Source: Wurfbainia villosa (Eukaryota; Streptophyta; Magnoliopsida; Zingiberales; Zingiberaceae). Taken from it: a stretch of DNA of 64,000 nucleotides. The notes beneath the pieces were generated by a model, which saw only the letters and a program-made list of their open reading frames with translations, did not search any database and was not told the DNA's origin. Position 1 is the first letter of the stretch, and each line of letters starts with the position of its first letter. Shown one piece after another: positions 32,136-43,340 of this stretch. Where the stretch lies: positions 12,697,011 through 12,761,010 of the forward strand of contig CM046004.1 of NCBI GenBank assembly GCA_025175895.1, written 5' to 3'. A program made the position numbers and the translations under genes.

Positions 32136-33652
32136 TGTTAGATATTTGACGCCGCTAGAGGGGGGTGAATAGTGCGTGACGGTTCGTAGATGGAATTCGT
32201 TCGCGGTTGTCTCTACAATTTTGTTAGCGCAGCGGAAATAGAAAGATAATAATGATAACAAAATATACAACACGCAAACATAAATATTTAACATGGTTCG
32301 GAACCGCACGGTTCCTACTCCACGGATCAAGCTCTACGAGCTCTAGTGATGCACACACACTCACTAATCACAAATACTCCTTCTCGACACAAGTCGGAGG
32401 TGGAGAAACCCCTTACAAGTAATCTTACAATAATAAGATACAAATATAAGTAATTACAATAATGAAATACAATGCAAGTAAAGAAAACTACTTTACGATT
32501 GCCTTTGGATTGCTTGATTGCTTGGTTGCTTGAAATCACCTTGGAGACCCTGATTTGCAACAACAAATCGCTCCAAAACGCTCAAGAAACCGATGCCAAT
32601 TTCCTCCATCACGAGCTCCTTTTATAGCTTCAACCTGTGCTGGAAAAAGTCGATCAGTCGACTGATCGGGACCATCAATCGACTGATGCCACTATTGTCG
32701 TGAGACAACGGCTAGATCCACGCTGGATAAGTCCAACGGATCTACCATTAGTCGACTGATCAAACCCATCAGTCGACTGATGGTGTCCTCACTCGACTGC
32801 TGGTCCCAGCGGTCGAGTGAGACTACACTCTGTGGTCGAATTCCCGAGCACCAGTCGACTGATCATGCAATCCGGGCCGATCGCTGAGCCATCACGATCG
32901 CCATCTTCCTCGGGCGATCGCTGCTAGGCCACTTCCCGCAATAAACCCTAGTTGACTTGTTCCACGACGCCACATGGCACCGAAACATGAGGTTTTAGCC
33001 CAAGTATGGTGCCCCCATACTTGCTAGACCACCCTTAGCCTAGACCTAAGCCTTCTAGCCACCTCCATCAGCCTCACGCCTCTCGGATCCCTCCAAGTCA
33101 TCCATGACTTGTTCATCCATCGGGCTAGCCTTCAGGTGCTTCCATCGGCTATGTCATGCTAACGATGTCTACACCGCCAAGGCACATTGGACTTACACCG
33201 CCAAGACTCCGCTTGGGCTTTACGCCGCCAACCATTGGATTTATGCTGCCAAGACTCCCGCTTGGACTTTACGCAGCCAATATCAAACCCCTTGGACTTC
33301 TCATGCCAAGACTCAAGCTTGGACTTTCCCTTGCCAACCCATGTTGGACTTTCCATGCCAAGTACTCAAGACTTGGACTTTACCTTACCAAGACCCATGC
33401 TTGGACTTTCCATGCCAACTCATGTTGGACTTTCCATTGCCAAGAACCATGCTTGGACTTTACCATTGCCAAGACCCATGCTTGGACTTTGCCAAATGCC
33501 AAGTGTCCCACTTGGACTTCCCATGCCAAGTACTCAAGACTTGGACTTCCCTATGACAATTACATTGTCATATATTTTTGTCGAACATCAAAACATCACT
33601 CGAGTCAAACTCGAGTCCTGGTCAATCGTGACCTGGGCCGATTGCACCAACA
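32136..33652 (-). repeat. 5' LTR of element B
   Basis: 1517 bp, the pair of 20474-21984. The TATA box is at 32619-32626 (minus). The palindromes at 32655-32785 are conserved with the sister. The patch at 32850-32985 differs strongly in its gatcg/cgatcgc words and has lost stem-loop I. Stem-loop II is intact at about 33000-33024. The hairpin array is 33170-33550. The LTR start abuts the TSD ttgaa. Confidence 0.94.
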
Positions 33653-33673
33653 TTGAAGACATACAATAGTTTT

Positions 33674-34868
33674 TTACAATAATTCTATCCTAGAGGAGCC
33701 TTTTACCTCATCGTCACTAGAGGACGATTCGTCGCTTGATGATGATGATGACCCCTCACTTGAGCTTCCAGATTTATCTTCCAAAGCCATGAGTGCCAAG
33801 TTGCGTGTGACATGGCAAAACTCCTCCTCATCCGATGAATCTTCTAGGCTTTGTGTATCCCACGTTTGTGCTACCATGACCTCCTTCTTTTTCTTCTCCT
33901 TCTTCTTCTTCTTCTTCTTTTCCTTTTCCTCCTTCTTTAGATCCAGGCAATTTGGCTTGATGTGCCCCTTTTTATTGCAACCATAGCAAGTAACATTAGG
34001 AGTAGAAATTGAACTACTAGAGGGTTTACCTTTTGAGGATTGGAACATCCTTATTGGTGAGCTTCCTTGATCTCCCACCAAATCTCTTCACATAGTGAGC
34101 CACCTCACTAGCCGATAGCTCCTCATTGCTACTTGAAGACTCTTCCTCCGACTTGGATGATGAAGAGACTTCCTTATTCTCTTTCTTCTTCTTCTCCTTC
34201 TTACCTACAACAAGAGCTATACCTTTTTCTTTCGAAGAAGTGTTAGCTTTCTCATGTAACTCAAATTCACAAAAAAGTTCATCTAACTTAACTAAAGAAA
34301 GGTCACTAGAAGCCTTATAAGCATCTACCATTGATGCCCATAGAGTTGTTATAGGGAAAGCTTGAAGCACATACCTTACAAGGTCTTGGTTTTTGACCTT
34401 TTCACTTATTACGTGTACTCCGTTGACTATCTCCTTGAATCGACCGTGCATTTGGCTCACTGTCTCGTTGATCTTCATGGTGAAGCTTTGGAGTTGACCT
34501 ATCAATATGTCTCTTTTGGCTCTTCTTATCTCCTTTGACCCTTCGTTGAGTTCGATGAGCTTCTCCCAAAGCTCTTTTGCAGATTTGAAGGGCCCGACCT
34601 TGGATAGTTGCTCCTTGGATAGACCACATTGAAGTGTGGTCGTTACTTTTGAATTGGCTTGCACTTTCTTTGCCATCTCACTAGTCCAATCCTTTGTTGG
34701 TATTGACACTCCATATTCGTCGACCAACTTCTCGAATCCATCTAAAATGCTAAACCAATTTTTAATATCGTTCATAAGGTAGTATTGCATCCTACCTTTC
34801 CAATACTCAAAGTTGTTGCCGTCGAAGAATGGAGGCCTCACCGTACTATATCCCTCTTGAAATGCCAT
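33674..34868 (-). pseudogene. Sirevirus gag of element C
   Basis: The first 280 codons (34026-34868) start MAFQEGYSTVRPPFFDGNNF and hold a full UBN2-type gag domain: YWKGRMQYYLMNDIKNWFSI, GPFKSAKELWEKLIELNEGS, DILIGQLQSFTMKINETVSQ, YVLQAFPITTLWASMVDAYK. After a frame change near 34030-34080 the second part (33674-34081) has one zinc knuckle, CYGCNKKGHIKPNC, a Lys-rich run encoded by a TTC-repeat, and an acidic Ser/Asp tail. The true end was in the linker now at 20473, separated by element B. The domain is full length, unlike the half domain of the A/B/D/H gags. It would build the particle for element C. Confidence 0.9.
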
Positions 34869-34907
34869 CGTGCTTTGGTTGATTGTTAGATCTTCCGACG
34901 TGATCTA

Positions 34908-34920
34908 GGCTCTGATAGCA
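34908..34920 (-). other. Primer binding site of element C (one mismatch)
   Basis: The minus strand reads TGCTATCAGAGCC two bases from the LTR. The tRNA-Met complement would be TGGTATCAGAGCC, so the third base has changed. Confidence 0.85.
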
Positions 34921-34922
34921 CT

Positions 34923-36035
34923 TGTTGGGGATCTTTGGAAGGCTAGAGGGAGGTGAATAGCCTCTCTTGAATTCTACAATTGCGATTAGCGGAAGCAAAT
35001 ACAAATACTAAAGAAAAATAAGAGTAAAAAAAACAATCACTAACAAGAAGAATTTTACGTGGTTCAGAGATTAAGCTCCTACTCCACGGTGATCCTTAAG
35101 GTGGATCAATCCAAGCAAATCTTCACTAAGAAAGCTTTCTCTTACAGGATACTCCTCTTCTTACGAATGATGAAGATGAAGATTAGAGAAGAGGAGATTA
35201 AAAACACTTAGAAAGCTTAAGAAAAACGTGGGAGCTTCATAGTATATTAGGAATATGAGCACTAACCTCCTCAAGCACCCCATGACCTCTTTTTATAGAG
35301 AAAAGGCTGATTTTCCCGTTGAGCTTCGTCAGTCGACTGTTGCTGTAACTGTCGCCATCCAACGACTTCTGACGAGTCAGATACATGATCGTCACTTCCC
35401 AACAGAACTCTGATTAGTTGATTAATTATTCCATCAGTCGACTGATTGAGTAACCAGTTGAGTGCCCCAAGCGATCACTTGACTGGAGAACCTTCTGTGC
35501 TGATGTCCACTTATAACAGTCGACTGCTGGGGTATAGTAGTTGATTGATGGTGGACCAATCGACTGCCAAACACTAGTAGTCTACTAATGGCCACAGAAC
35601 TCAGTCAACTTCAATCGAGTGACTGATCAGTCGACTGAGACAAAATCTCCAGTCGACTGATACTTCATGTATGATTAAATCATACTTGAAATCAACTCCC
35701 TAGACCTAGTCTCAATCTCTAGCTCTTCCTTCAGCCTTACGCCTCAAGGATCCCTCTGAGTCTGTGACTTCTTTATCCTTGCGCTTGCTTCCAAGAGCTT
35801 CTCTCGGTTTTGTCATGACTTGGATTTCTCTTTTGCCAAAAGACCGCTTAGACTTTACGCCACCAAGACTACATGCTTGGACTTACACTGCCAAGACCTT
35901 TCCTTTGGTCTTCCTTTGCTAAGGTCCGCTTGGACTTTACGCCGCCAAGACTACATGCTTGGTCTTACATTGCCAAGACCTTCCCTTGGACTTCCTTTGT
36001 CATGTTCATACTTCGACTTTCCTTTACCAAGTCTT
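34923..36035 (-). repeat. 5' LTR of element C, main piece
   Basis: It matches 13516-15775 of the 3' LTR without S1. The empty S1 site is at about 35490. It is interrupted at 36035 by element D after gtctt and resumes at 44948. The hairpin array is at 35820-36035. Many palindromes are degraded here (agttgattgatgg, agtctactaatgg), more so than in the 3' LTR. Confidence 0.9.
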
Positions 36036-37475
36036 TGTTGGGGATTCGGTGACCACTAGAGGGGGGGGGGGTGAATAGCGTGTTTCGATGCGTCAATGGA
36101 ATTCGTTGTGTGCTTGCTATAAAATGTATTATACGCAGCGAAAATAGAAATAATAAAACAAATACAACACAAATGCAAACACTACACAAGAATATAATGT
36201 GATTCGGAACCGAATGATTCATACTCCATGGATCGAGCTCTAAAGAGCTCTAGCGATGCCATAAACACCACTAAATAATAAATTCCTTCTCGACAACACG
36301 TCGGAGGTGGAGAAACCTCGTACAATAACTCTTACACCAGTAAGAAACAAAAACAAGCAAGATACAAATGAAATACACAACAAGTAAAGAAAACAACACT
36401 TTACAATTGCTCTTTTGATTGCTTGCTTTGTGGTTACTTGAAATGCACTTGGAGACCCTGATTTGCAGCAGCAAATCGCCCCAAAACTCCTCAAGAACCG
36501 ATTGTCAAAATCTCCTCCACAAGCTCCATTTAAAGTTGCTACCTGGGCTGAATTTTGCCTATCAGTCGACTGATGACACTGTTACTGTGAGACAACGGTG
36601 TGCCCACCTCTGACAGTCGACTGCTAGGGCACTCTCCGTAGTCAAACCCTAGTTGACTCACACCAGTCGATTGCCACATGGTACCAGTCGACTAATACAC
36701 CTCAAACATAAGGTTTTAACCCAAGTATGGTTCCCTCATACTTGCTAGACCACCCTTAGCATAGACCTAAGCCTTCTAGCCACCTCCGTCAGCCTCGTGC
36801 CTATCGGATCCCTCCAAGTCATTCATGACTTGTTCATCCATATGCTAGCCTTCAGATGCTTCCATCGGTTATGTTATGCTAACGGTGTCTGCACCGCCAA
36901 GGCGCATTGGACTTACGCTGCCAAGACTTCGCTTGGACTTTACACCGCCAACCATTGGACTTATGCTACCAAGACTCCACCCTTGGACTTTACGCCGCAA
37001 ATATTCCCCTTGGACTTCTCAAATGCCAAGTACCCATGACTTGGACTTTCACCGCCAAGACTACACACTTGGACTTACGTGGCCAAGACTATACCCTTGG
37101 ACTTTACTTGCCAACCCATGTTGGACTTTCCAAATGCCAAGACTCAAGCTTGGACTTTCCCTTGCCAACCCATGTTGGACTTTCCATGCCAAGACCCATG
37201 CTTGGACTTTTCCTTGCCAAGACCCATGCTTGGACTTTACATGCCAAGTACTCAAGACTTGGACTTTCATCATCACATGGTCAACCCTAGTCAACAATCA
37301 AAATCTCCCTCGAGTCAAACTCGAGTCCAGTCAATTATGACCCGAGTTGATTGTACCAACAATCTCCCCAAAATATTATCAGACATCAATGTCAAACTTC
37401 CATGTCAAACATCAAAACATCGCTCGAGTCAAACTCAAGTCCAGTCAATCGTGATCTGGGCCGATTGCACCAACA
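36036..37475 (-). repeat. 3' LTR of element D
   Basis: It ends on the right in ccgattgcaccaaca beside the polypurine complement atctccccc. It contains an extra LTR-start/PPT signature (ttgtaccaacaatctcccc, 37351-37369) about 110 bases inside. The hairpin array is 36890-37265. The G tract is at its longest here (ten or more G near 36061). Confidence 0.92.
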
Positions 37476-38884
37476 ATCTCCCCCTTTTTGATGTTTGACA
37501 AAAAAATACATACCTTTGAGTTAGAACACTAACTTAAATCTTCTTACCAATTTTCCCAAATTGGTAATCCCATAAATTCTCCCAAACATTCTCCCCAAAC
37601 ATTCTTTCTCTTTTTGACTAACATCAAAAAGGTTTTCTCCAAGGAGGTCAACGTCTCATATCCCGATGAGATCTTACAATCTCCCCCTTGATCTAAAAAT
37701 ACCTAGGATGCCTACAATCTTCCTAGTGATAAGTCTCATATCACTCAATAGAGGCAATCCTACAAACTCTCCCAATTTCCAAATTGGGTATCTCAAAATT
37801 CCCATTTTTCCCCCTCATGAGGAAAAATACCATCCATCATCCCATGATGGATACCTCCCCTAAAGCCTTGCCCCCCCCCCTTGACCATTGCACCAACAAT
37901 GTTCTTGGGAAGTCCCTAAGCCAATAGGAATTCTAAACCATAAAAAATAAGGTCTAAAATTCAACATTGAACTTTCCAATACCTTAAATTTGATACATCA
38001 CCCTAACAATTCTCCTAATCCATATCCAATGGATTTTCACCCTTTATAATGCTTCCCAAAGCATATCCTAAGGTTAGGAGTGATTAGGGACCTTTATCTT
38101 GTTTTTCTCGATATCAGCCTGACAGTCGACTCTATCAGACAACAGTTGAGTGTCATGTCCATCAATCAACTGCCACCAAGGGCAGTCGACTGATAACTGA
38201 AATTTCAGAATTTCAGTTATCAGAAATGAATTTCGAAAAAGCATAAGTAATTCTACATATATCGAAAAATCATGAAAATTCATACGTATATTACTTATAA
38301 GCAATACAATGGGTAAAAAATATTAGAAAAATATTTTACCCATAAAATATTGAAATTGATAAAAAGTTCAAAAGTGAAGAAAAACTTCAATGTTTTAGCT
38401 AACTTTGTATCAACTTCATCAATGGTGATTGCTATCAAAAGATAGACTTCACCAAGGTTTTCTAAAAGGATTTTAAAATGATTTTGTAAATCTATATTAG
38501 ATCATATTCCTTGGGCTTAATGTACATGAGTTGTACACTAGCTTTCCCAATGATCCACCATTAAGATAAGATGAGTTTTAGTTCATCTAGATGCAAAAGC
38601 TATGCACCTTGAACTTAACTCATATCCTAGCATCTCACATGTATCTAGGGTGTATAAATACACATACATGTCAATTTAGATGTGAGATGTGGGTTTTGGT
38701 TTATCTTAAACTAAAACCTCAAGCATTTTCTAAGGCAACACTACTTGATTCCCTTATAAATAAGACTTCATGTCATGTCATAGTCCTTAAATCAATTTTA
38801 ATCAAATTAAATGCATGAATGATCATGACATAAATGATAACAAAATTAAGCATGACCAATGATCATGATGTCATGGCATATAAT
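37476..38884 (-). other. 3' non-coding region of element D, first part
   Basis: PPT complement at 37476-37490, PPT-like words at 37578-37598 (partly decayed), 37679-37688 and 37871-37881 (a C tract of ten). An LTR-start-like attgcaccaacaat is at 37887-37900. CAGTCGAC palindromes are near 38125 and 38185. It is interrupted by solo LTR E at 38885. No gene is seen. Confidence 0.8.
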
Positions 38885-41158
38885 TGATGGAAACTAATGC
38901 TCGCTCGGAGGCTCATTGGCTCCCATGTCCCCGGATTAAAATTTTCACTAATGAAAATTAATCCGGATGGGATGAGTTTCCTAAGCACAACCAATTTGTC
39001 ATCGTGCTAACAACTTGAGCGATCGCTTGAACAAACTAGTTGTTCAAACAACACAACTCTTCTAGTTGGTTAGCCGCGGAAGAGACGACGGACGGATCAC
39101 CGGTTTTTGTGTTTATCTTCGTGGTCCATGATTATACAAATACATACAAATGTAAACTAGCATAATCAACACATACTAACATAAAGAACATAAGCTAGCA
39201 TATCAATAAGAACATGCAAAGATCAATAATAAAAGTTATAAAACTTTTATACCTCTTGATCTTCTATCGTATGTCCTAACCTCCTTGTAGACTTCGTGTG
39301 GGCGAAGATCCTCCACAAGTTGAAGCTTCCTAGATCTTCTTCAATCCAAGAAAGAAGAACTCTCCTTCCCTTCTTGCTTGAGCCAACCACCAATCCACAA
39401 AGGATTGATGCCGCCGGCCCCAAGAATAGAGAGAACTAAATGGAAACCACCAAGGAACCAAACTAGGGACAAACCCTAGCTTCTAGTGCCGCCGGCCAAG
39501 ATGGAGTGAAGAGGAGAAAGGGAATATGTTGGGCGCCGGTCAAGGTGGAGGGAATAGAGGAAGGAGCCGGCCACACCCTAGGAAGAAGAAGAGCTCCTCT
39601 CCTATAGTTGCTTCCCACCTTCTTGCAAACCCTAGCCACCCAACCATAGGAGCCAAACCCTAATTAGGGTTTCCTCCTTAGGCTTTCTTGCCGCCCAACC
39701 AAGGTGGAAGGAAGAGATCTAGGAACCGGCCACCTTACCTAGGAAGAAGAAGAGCTCTTCTCCTATAGTTGCCGCCCCTCTCCTTCCTTACCTTGCCGCC
39801 CAACCAAAGGAGCCAAACCCTAATCTAGGGTTTCATCCTTAGGGTTTCTTGCCGCCCAAGCCATTGATGGGCAAAACCCTAATCTCCAAAAAACCAAATC
39901 CTTGTTGCCACCCAACCCATTCTCCCATATATATAGAGTTAGGTTTAGGCCTAGGTTTAATCTCCTCCATTGGTTCTAGAGATTTAATCTCAACCGTCGG
40001 TTCTAGAGATTTAATCTCCACCGTCGGTTCTAGAGATTTAATCTCAACCGTCGGATCAAGAGATTTAATCTTAACCGTCGGATCTAGAATTCCATCCCAA
40101 CCGTCGGATCTAGGGTTTCATCCCAACCGTCGGATCTAGGGTTTCATCCCAACCGTCAGATCTAGGGATTTAATCTCCACCGTCGGTTCTAGGGATTTAA
40201 TCTCCACCGTTGGATCTAGAGTTTTGTTTTCCATCCTTGGATCTAGACTTCATGAGGATTATATTAGGCTACGATAGGGACCATGAGGAGGAGTTGGATC
40301 TTGGCCACCCGATGGATCGGAACCACACAAACTTGATCCATCAATGATGTTCCATTCCACTAGAGGATCATCATTGAACTACCTCACCAACCCCCATAAA
40401 TTAATATGAGCTCCATATATTATTTGTACATCCATCTCCCCATGTTTAAGATATCGAATGTCCGTCAATTAATTGATTTATTGACCATCAATTAATTAAC
40501 ATCTAACTCCTTGAGTAGTACCACTCAACCTTATCATCATGTTGACTAAGTCAACCTGCAGGGTTTACATGATGAACCTTATGAGCTCCTCAAGGGGACA
40601 TCATCAACCTATATATAGGACATGGTTTCCTCCTATAATTAACGACACACCATGTAAATAATATCATTTCCCAACTTACCGGGCATATTGATTTAATCCA
40701 TCTAAATCTCTCCCTTTGGTAAATCAAAGAAATAAATACTAAGTACATGTGCCCGTTATTATATCGGGATTAAGAGCATGTACAACATAATATCCGAGGT
40801 CCGATTCAATTATGTAGTCAGCAATAAATTGAATCACCTCTATGTCGGTCATGCTCAATACACCTAAGTGTACTAGTGTAACTCTATGTTCAAGACAAAA
40901 CAATACCAAGCTACACTACAACCATGCCAATGATTTGTCCAAAACTATCTTGGTTGTGAGCCTCTACTTATATTCTACAAGGGACTGATAACATGATCTT
41001 CTGTGCCACACCAAGCACCATGTTATCTACAATGTAAAATATTAGATAATATGCACACATATAATAAATATAAAGTACAAACAATGATCATGTGATTCTT
41101 ATTTCAAAATAAAAATGTTCATACAAAAAGAGCTAGGCTTTCAGTATACATTCCAACA
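38885..41158 (-). mobile_element. Solo LTR 'E' of the copia family at 6028-7724
   Basis: The plus strand runs from tgatggaaactaatg to ...gtatacattccaaca; in LTR sense it is TGTTGGAATG...CCATCA. It is 2274 bp. Flanks ataat at 38880-38884 and 41159-41163 form a perfect TSD, and the rejoined site (ggcat-ataat-ataatctaaaaacac) matches the uninterrupted sequence of element H near 60791. It aligns with the copia 3' LTR but carries about ten 27-bp tandem repeats and a tatatata word at about 39926-39934. Other frames are not genes. Confidence 0.95.
39966..40245. repeat. 27-bp tandem repeat in solo LTR E
   Basis: About ten units of the form ccgtcggttctagagattt plus aatctcaa. The period of 27 gives an in-frame nine-residue repeat in one plus frame (39849-40139), which explains that open frame. 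The array lies on the U3 side of the tatatata word, the usual place of LTR enhancer repeats. It is absent from the related LTR at 6028-7724. Confidence 0.9.
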
Positions 41159-41600
41159 ATAATATAATCTAAAAACACATGACATTAAACCTTAATCCTA
41201 AACATGATCATGACATATTAATGATAAAAATAAACATGATGTCATGACATGATATATGACAAACAAAACATGGCAAATAAAAAGTATAGGTATAATAATA
41301 CCTAAATTTTAACATTAGTTGTCATTTGATATAATTAAGTATATTTTGTCATATTATCACTTTTCTCCCAAGTGTGCTAAAAACCCAAAATGATACACTA
41401 TGACATCTAAACCTAAATTGTGCCAATTTAATTGATTTTTCATAATACCAACAATGTATTGGCACATCCTAAAATCTTTTAAGATCATAATTCAAATCTA
41501 TTTCCAAGGTATCCATAACCTTGAAAATAACCTAAAGTGCCACCTTTACCATGGTTAGGTTAACTATCCATCCATTTAAAGTTGGCACAACCTAACCCAT
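41159..41600 (-). other. 3' non-coding region of element D, second part
   Basis: Resumes after solo LTR E and matches the end of the non-coding regions of A, B and H (catgatgtcatgacatg words, then ttggcacatcctaaaatctt). No gene is seen. Confidence 0.85.
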
Positions 41601-43274
41601 TTAGCGCGAATCGATCACGCTCCTAGGAACCCAAAACCTATTTGAGCTCCTTGGGTTTACTAGGTATTCCTTAGGGATGACCTCCCTAGATACCCACCTA
41701 ATGACCCTTCTAGGCTTGTTAGCCTTGGCCATTGTAATCTTGCCATGATTAACTCTAGGGGTGACTCCCCTGGTAACCTTCTTAGTGGCTTCCCTAGGTT
41801 TCCTTGAAACCCTAGCCACTAGGCACATTCCTTGATTACCCTTACGGATGACTTCCCTAGTAACCTTGGTCTTCCTAGACCTAGATTTAGTTTCATAATC
41901 AAATGGAACATTATGATAAGTTTTCTTGGGCTTAGGTTTGTGACCCAAACCTTGCTTGCCCTTGGATGACTCTTATCTCTTAGGCCCTAGGTTTTGACTT
42001 TGACTTCTAGACCCTAGAGTTTGACCATTTGACCTTTGCATTTGATTTGTCATTTTTGCAAGGGTCTTTTCAAGTTTCTCAAGCCTTGACCTCAAGGCTT
42101 GATTTTCAAACTCTAATTGCCCAATTTTTGAATTTTGATTTAATCTTTGGGCATTGTTTTTTCTAGGCATATGCCTAGTCCATTTGGGGTTAAATCCTAG
42201 GTGGTCTTCAATTTTTCTAATAGATGCCTTAGGTAAAATATTTTTAGGGACATTAGTCCCAAATTTCTTCTTATTCCTAAGGTTGACCTTCTTAGCTCCT
42301 AAACAATATTCCCTATTTCTAACATGCTCTTTATGATAAATTGCAAGAGAATTAAAATTCCTAGCATGCTTTTTGACATTTAAATTAGAAGGTGCATTAC
42401 TAAAATGTACCTTAGGGTTAGCCTTAGCTCCCCCTATTTGTGATGCTCCTTCTTGGGTCTTTTTGCTCCCCCTAGGGCATTGACTCCTATAATGTCTTCT
42501 TTGATTACATTTGAAGCATATAATGTTCTCCTTGCTTTTGATGGTTGGGGAACCGGCTTCCTTTGACTTTTCTTGACTTTTAGGTGTCGGTGGACTTTTC
42601 TTGACCTTCTTTGGGCACTTGCTCTTGTAGTGCCTATATTCCCTACACTCAAAACATATGATATGATTTTTATTATGAATTGATATGTTTGAGTTACCTA
42701 GGGTGGTGGTAGGTGCCGGAGTTTGAGCTTCTTCATCTTGACCGGATGTGGAAGGCTCTTCTTGATGCTCCGGAGTGGAAGGTCTAATCTTCTCCCCCTT
42801 AATCCTAGAAGTGGAGGCTTCTTCCAATTCCACCTCTTCTTCGTCTTCCGATTGGGATACGGATGTTGATTCCCTATCAACTTCCGAATCCTCACTTGCT
42901 TGTGAAGAGGAGCTTTCTTCTTCTTGTGCAGAGTGAGACTCCTCATGGGATCTTGCCAACTTGCTCCATAGCCCCTTGACATCCATGTAATCCCCTAGCT
43001 TGCACAAAATATCATTAGGTATCAAATCTTCTAAAAGCTTTATTACCTTGACTTCAGTCTTAAACTTGAGACGTTGCTCTTGTGTCCACTTCTTCAACTT
43101 CAAGATATTTCCCTTCTTATCTCTAGGAGGTTCAAAGCCTTCAATGATGATGAACCAATCTTCTATGTCCATCATCAAGAAGTTATCCATTCTTGCCCTC
43201 CATGTCAGAAAATCCTCTTGGTCGTATGGTGGTGGTGTGTGGATGTCCCATCCTAGTTGTTCTTGAACTTCCAT
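41601..43274 (-). pseudogene. gag of element D (one premature stop)
   Basis: About 558 codons in one frame, broken only at about 41970 by TAA after LGPKR. The N-terminus is MEVQEQLGWDIHTPPPYDQE, with a small deletion relative to A and B (no SFYGREG) before FLTWRARMDNFLMMDIEDWF. The region WTQEQRLKFKTEVKVIKLLE follows, then an acidic Ser/Glu linker. Both knuckles keep all metal ligands but have Arg where Gly is usual before His (CFECREYRHYKSKC, CFKCNQRRHYRSQC). The coiled coil is IGQLEFENQALRSRLEKLEK, and the end is NRFWVPRSVIDSR. Function as for A and B: a Gag-like particle or RNA-binding protein, not followed by pol. Confidence 0.9.
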
Positions 43275-43325
43275 CTTTCCCTCTAGCGTCTTTGCTCTCG
43301 GGGGTTAGTCCGTATCAGAGCCCCA

Positions 43326-43338
43326 GGCTCTGATACCA
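43326..43338 (-). other. Primer binding site of element D
   Basis: TGGTATCAGAGCC on the minus strand, two bases from the LTR border. Confidence 0.92.
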
Positions 43339-43340
43339 AT

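Larger units (their letters stand above)
20474..33652 (-). mobile_element. Element B: gag-only LTR element (contains element A)
   Basis: LTRs at 20474-21984 (1511 bp) and 32136-33652 (1517 bp) share the unusual start tgttagatatttgacgc and are near-identical along most of their length. The flanks are ttgaa at 20469-20473 and 33653-33657, a perfect TSD. Removing element A and one TSD copy leaves 6568 bp: LTR, about 1.87 kb non-coding, gag, primer site, LTR. No pol domain is present. It inserted into element C at the gag/pol junction in the same orientation. Confidence 0.95.

Noticed and set aside
39849..40139. 96-codon frame with a nine-residue repeat (RDLISTVGS)
   Set aside because: The 27-bp tandem repeat of the solo LTR produces it; 27 is a multiple of three.
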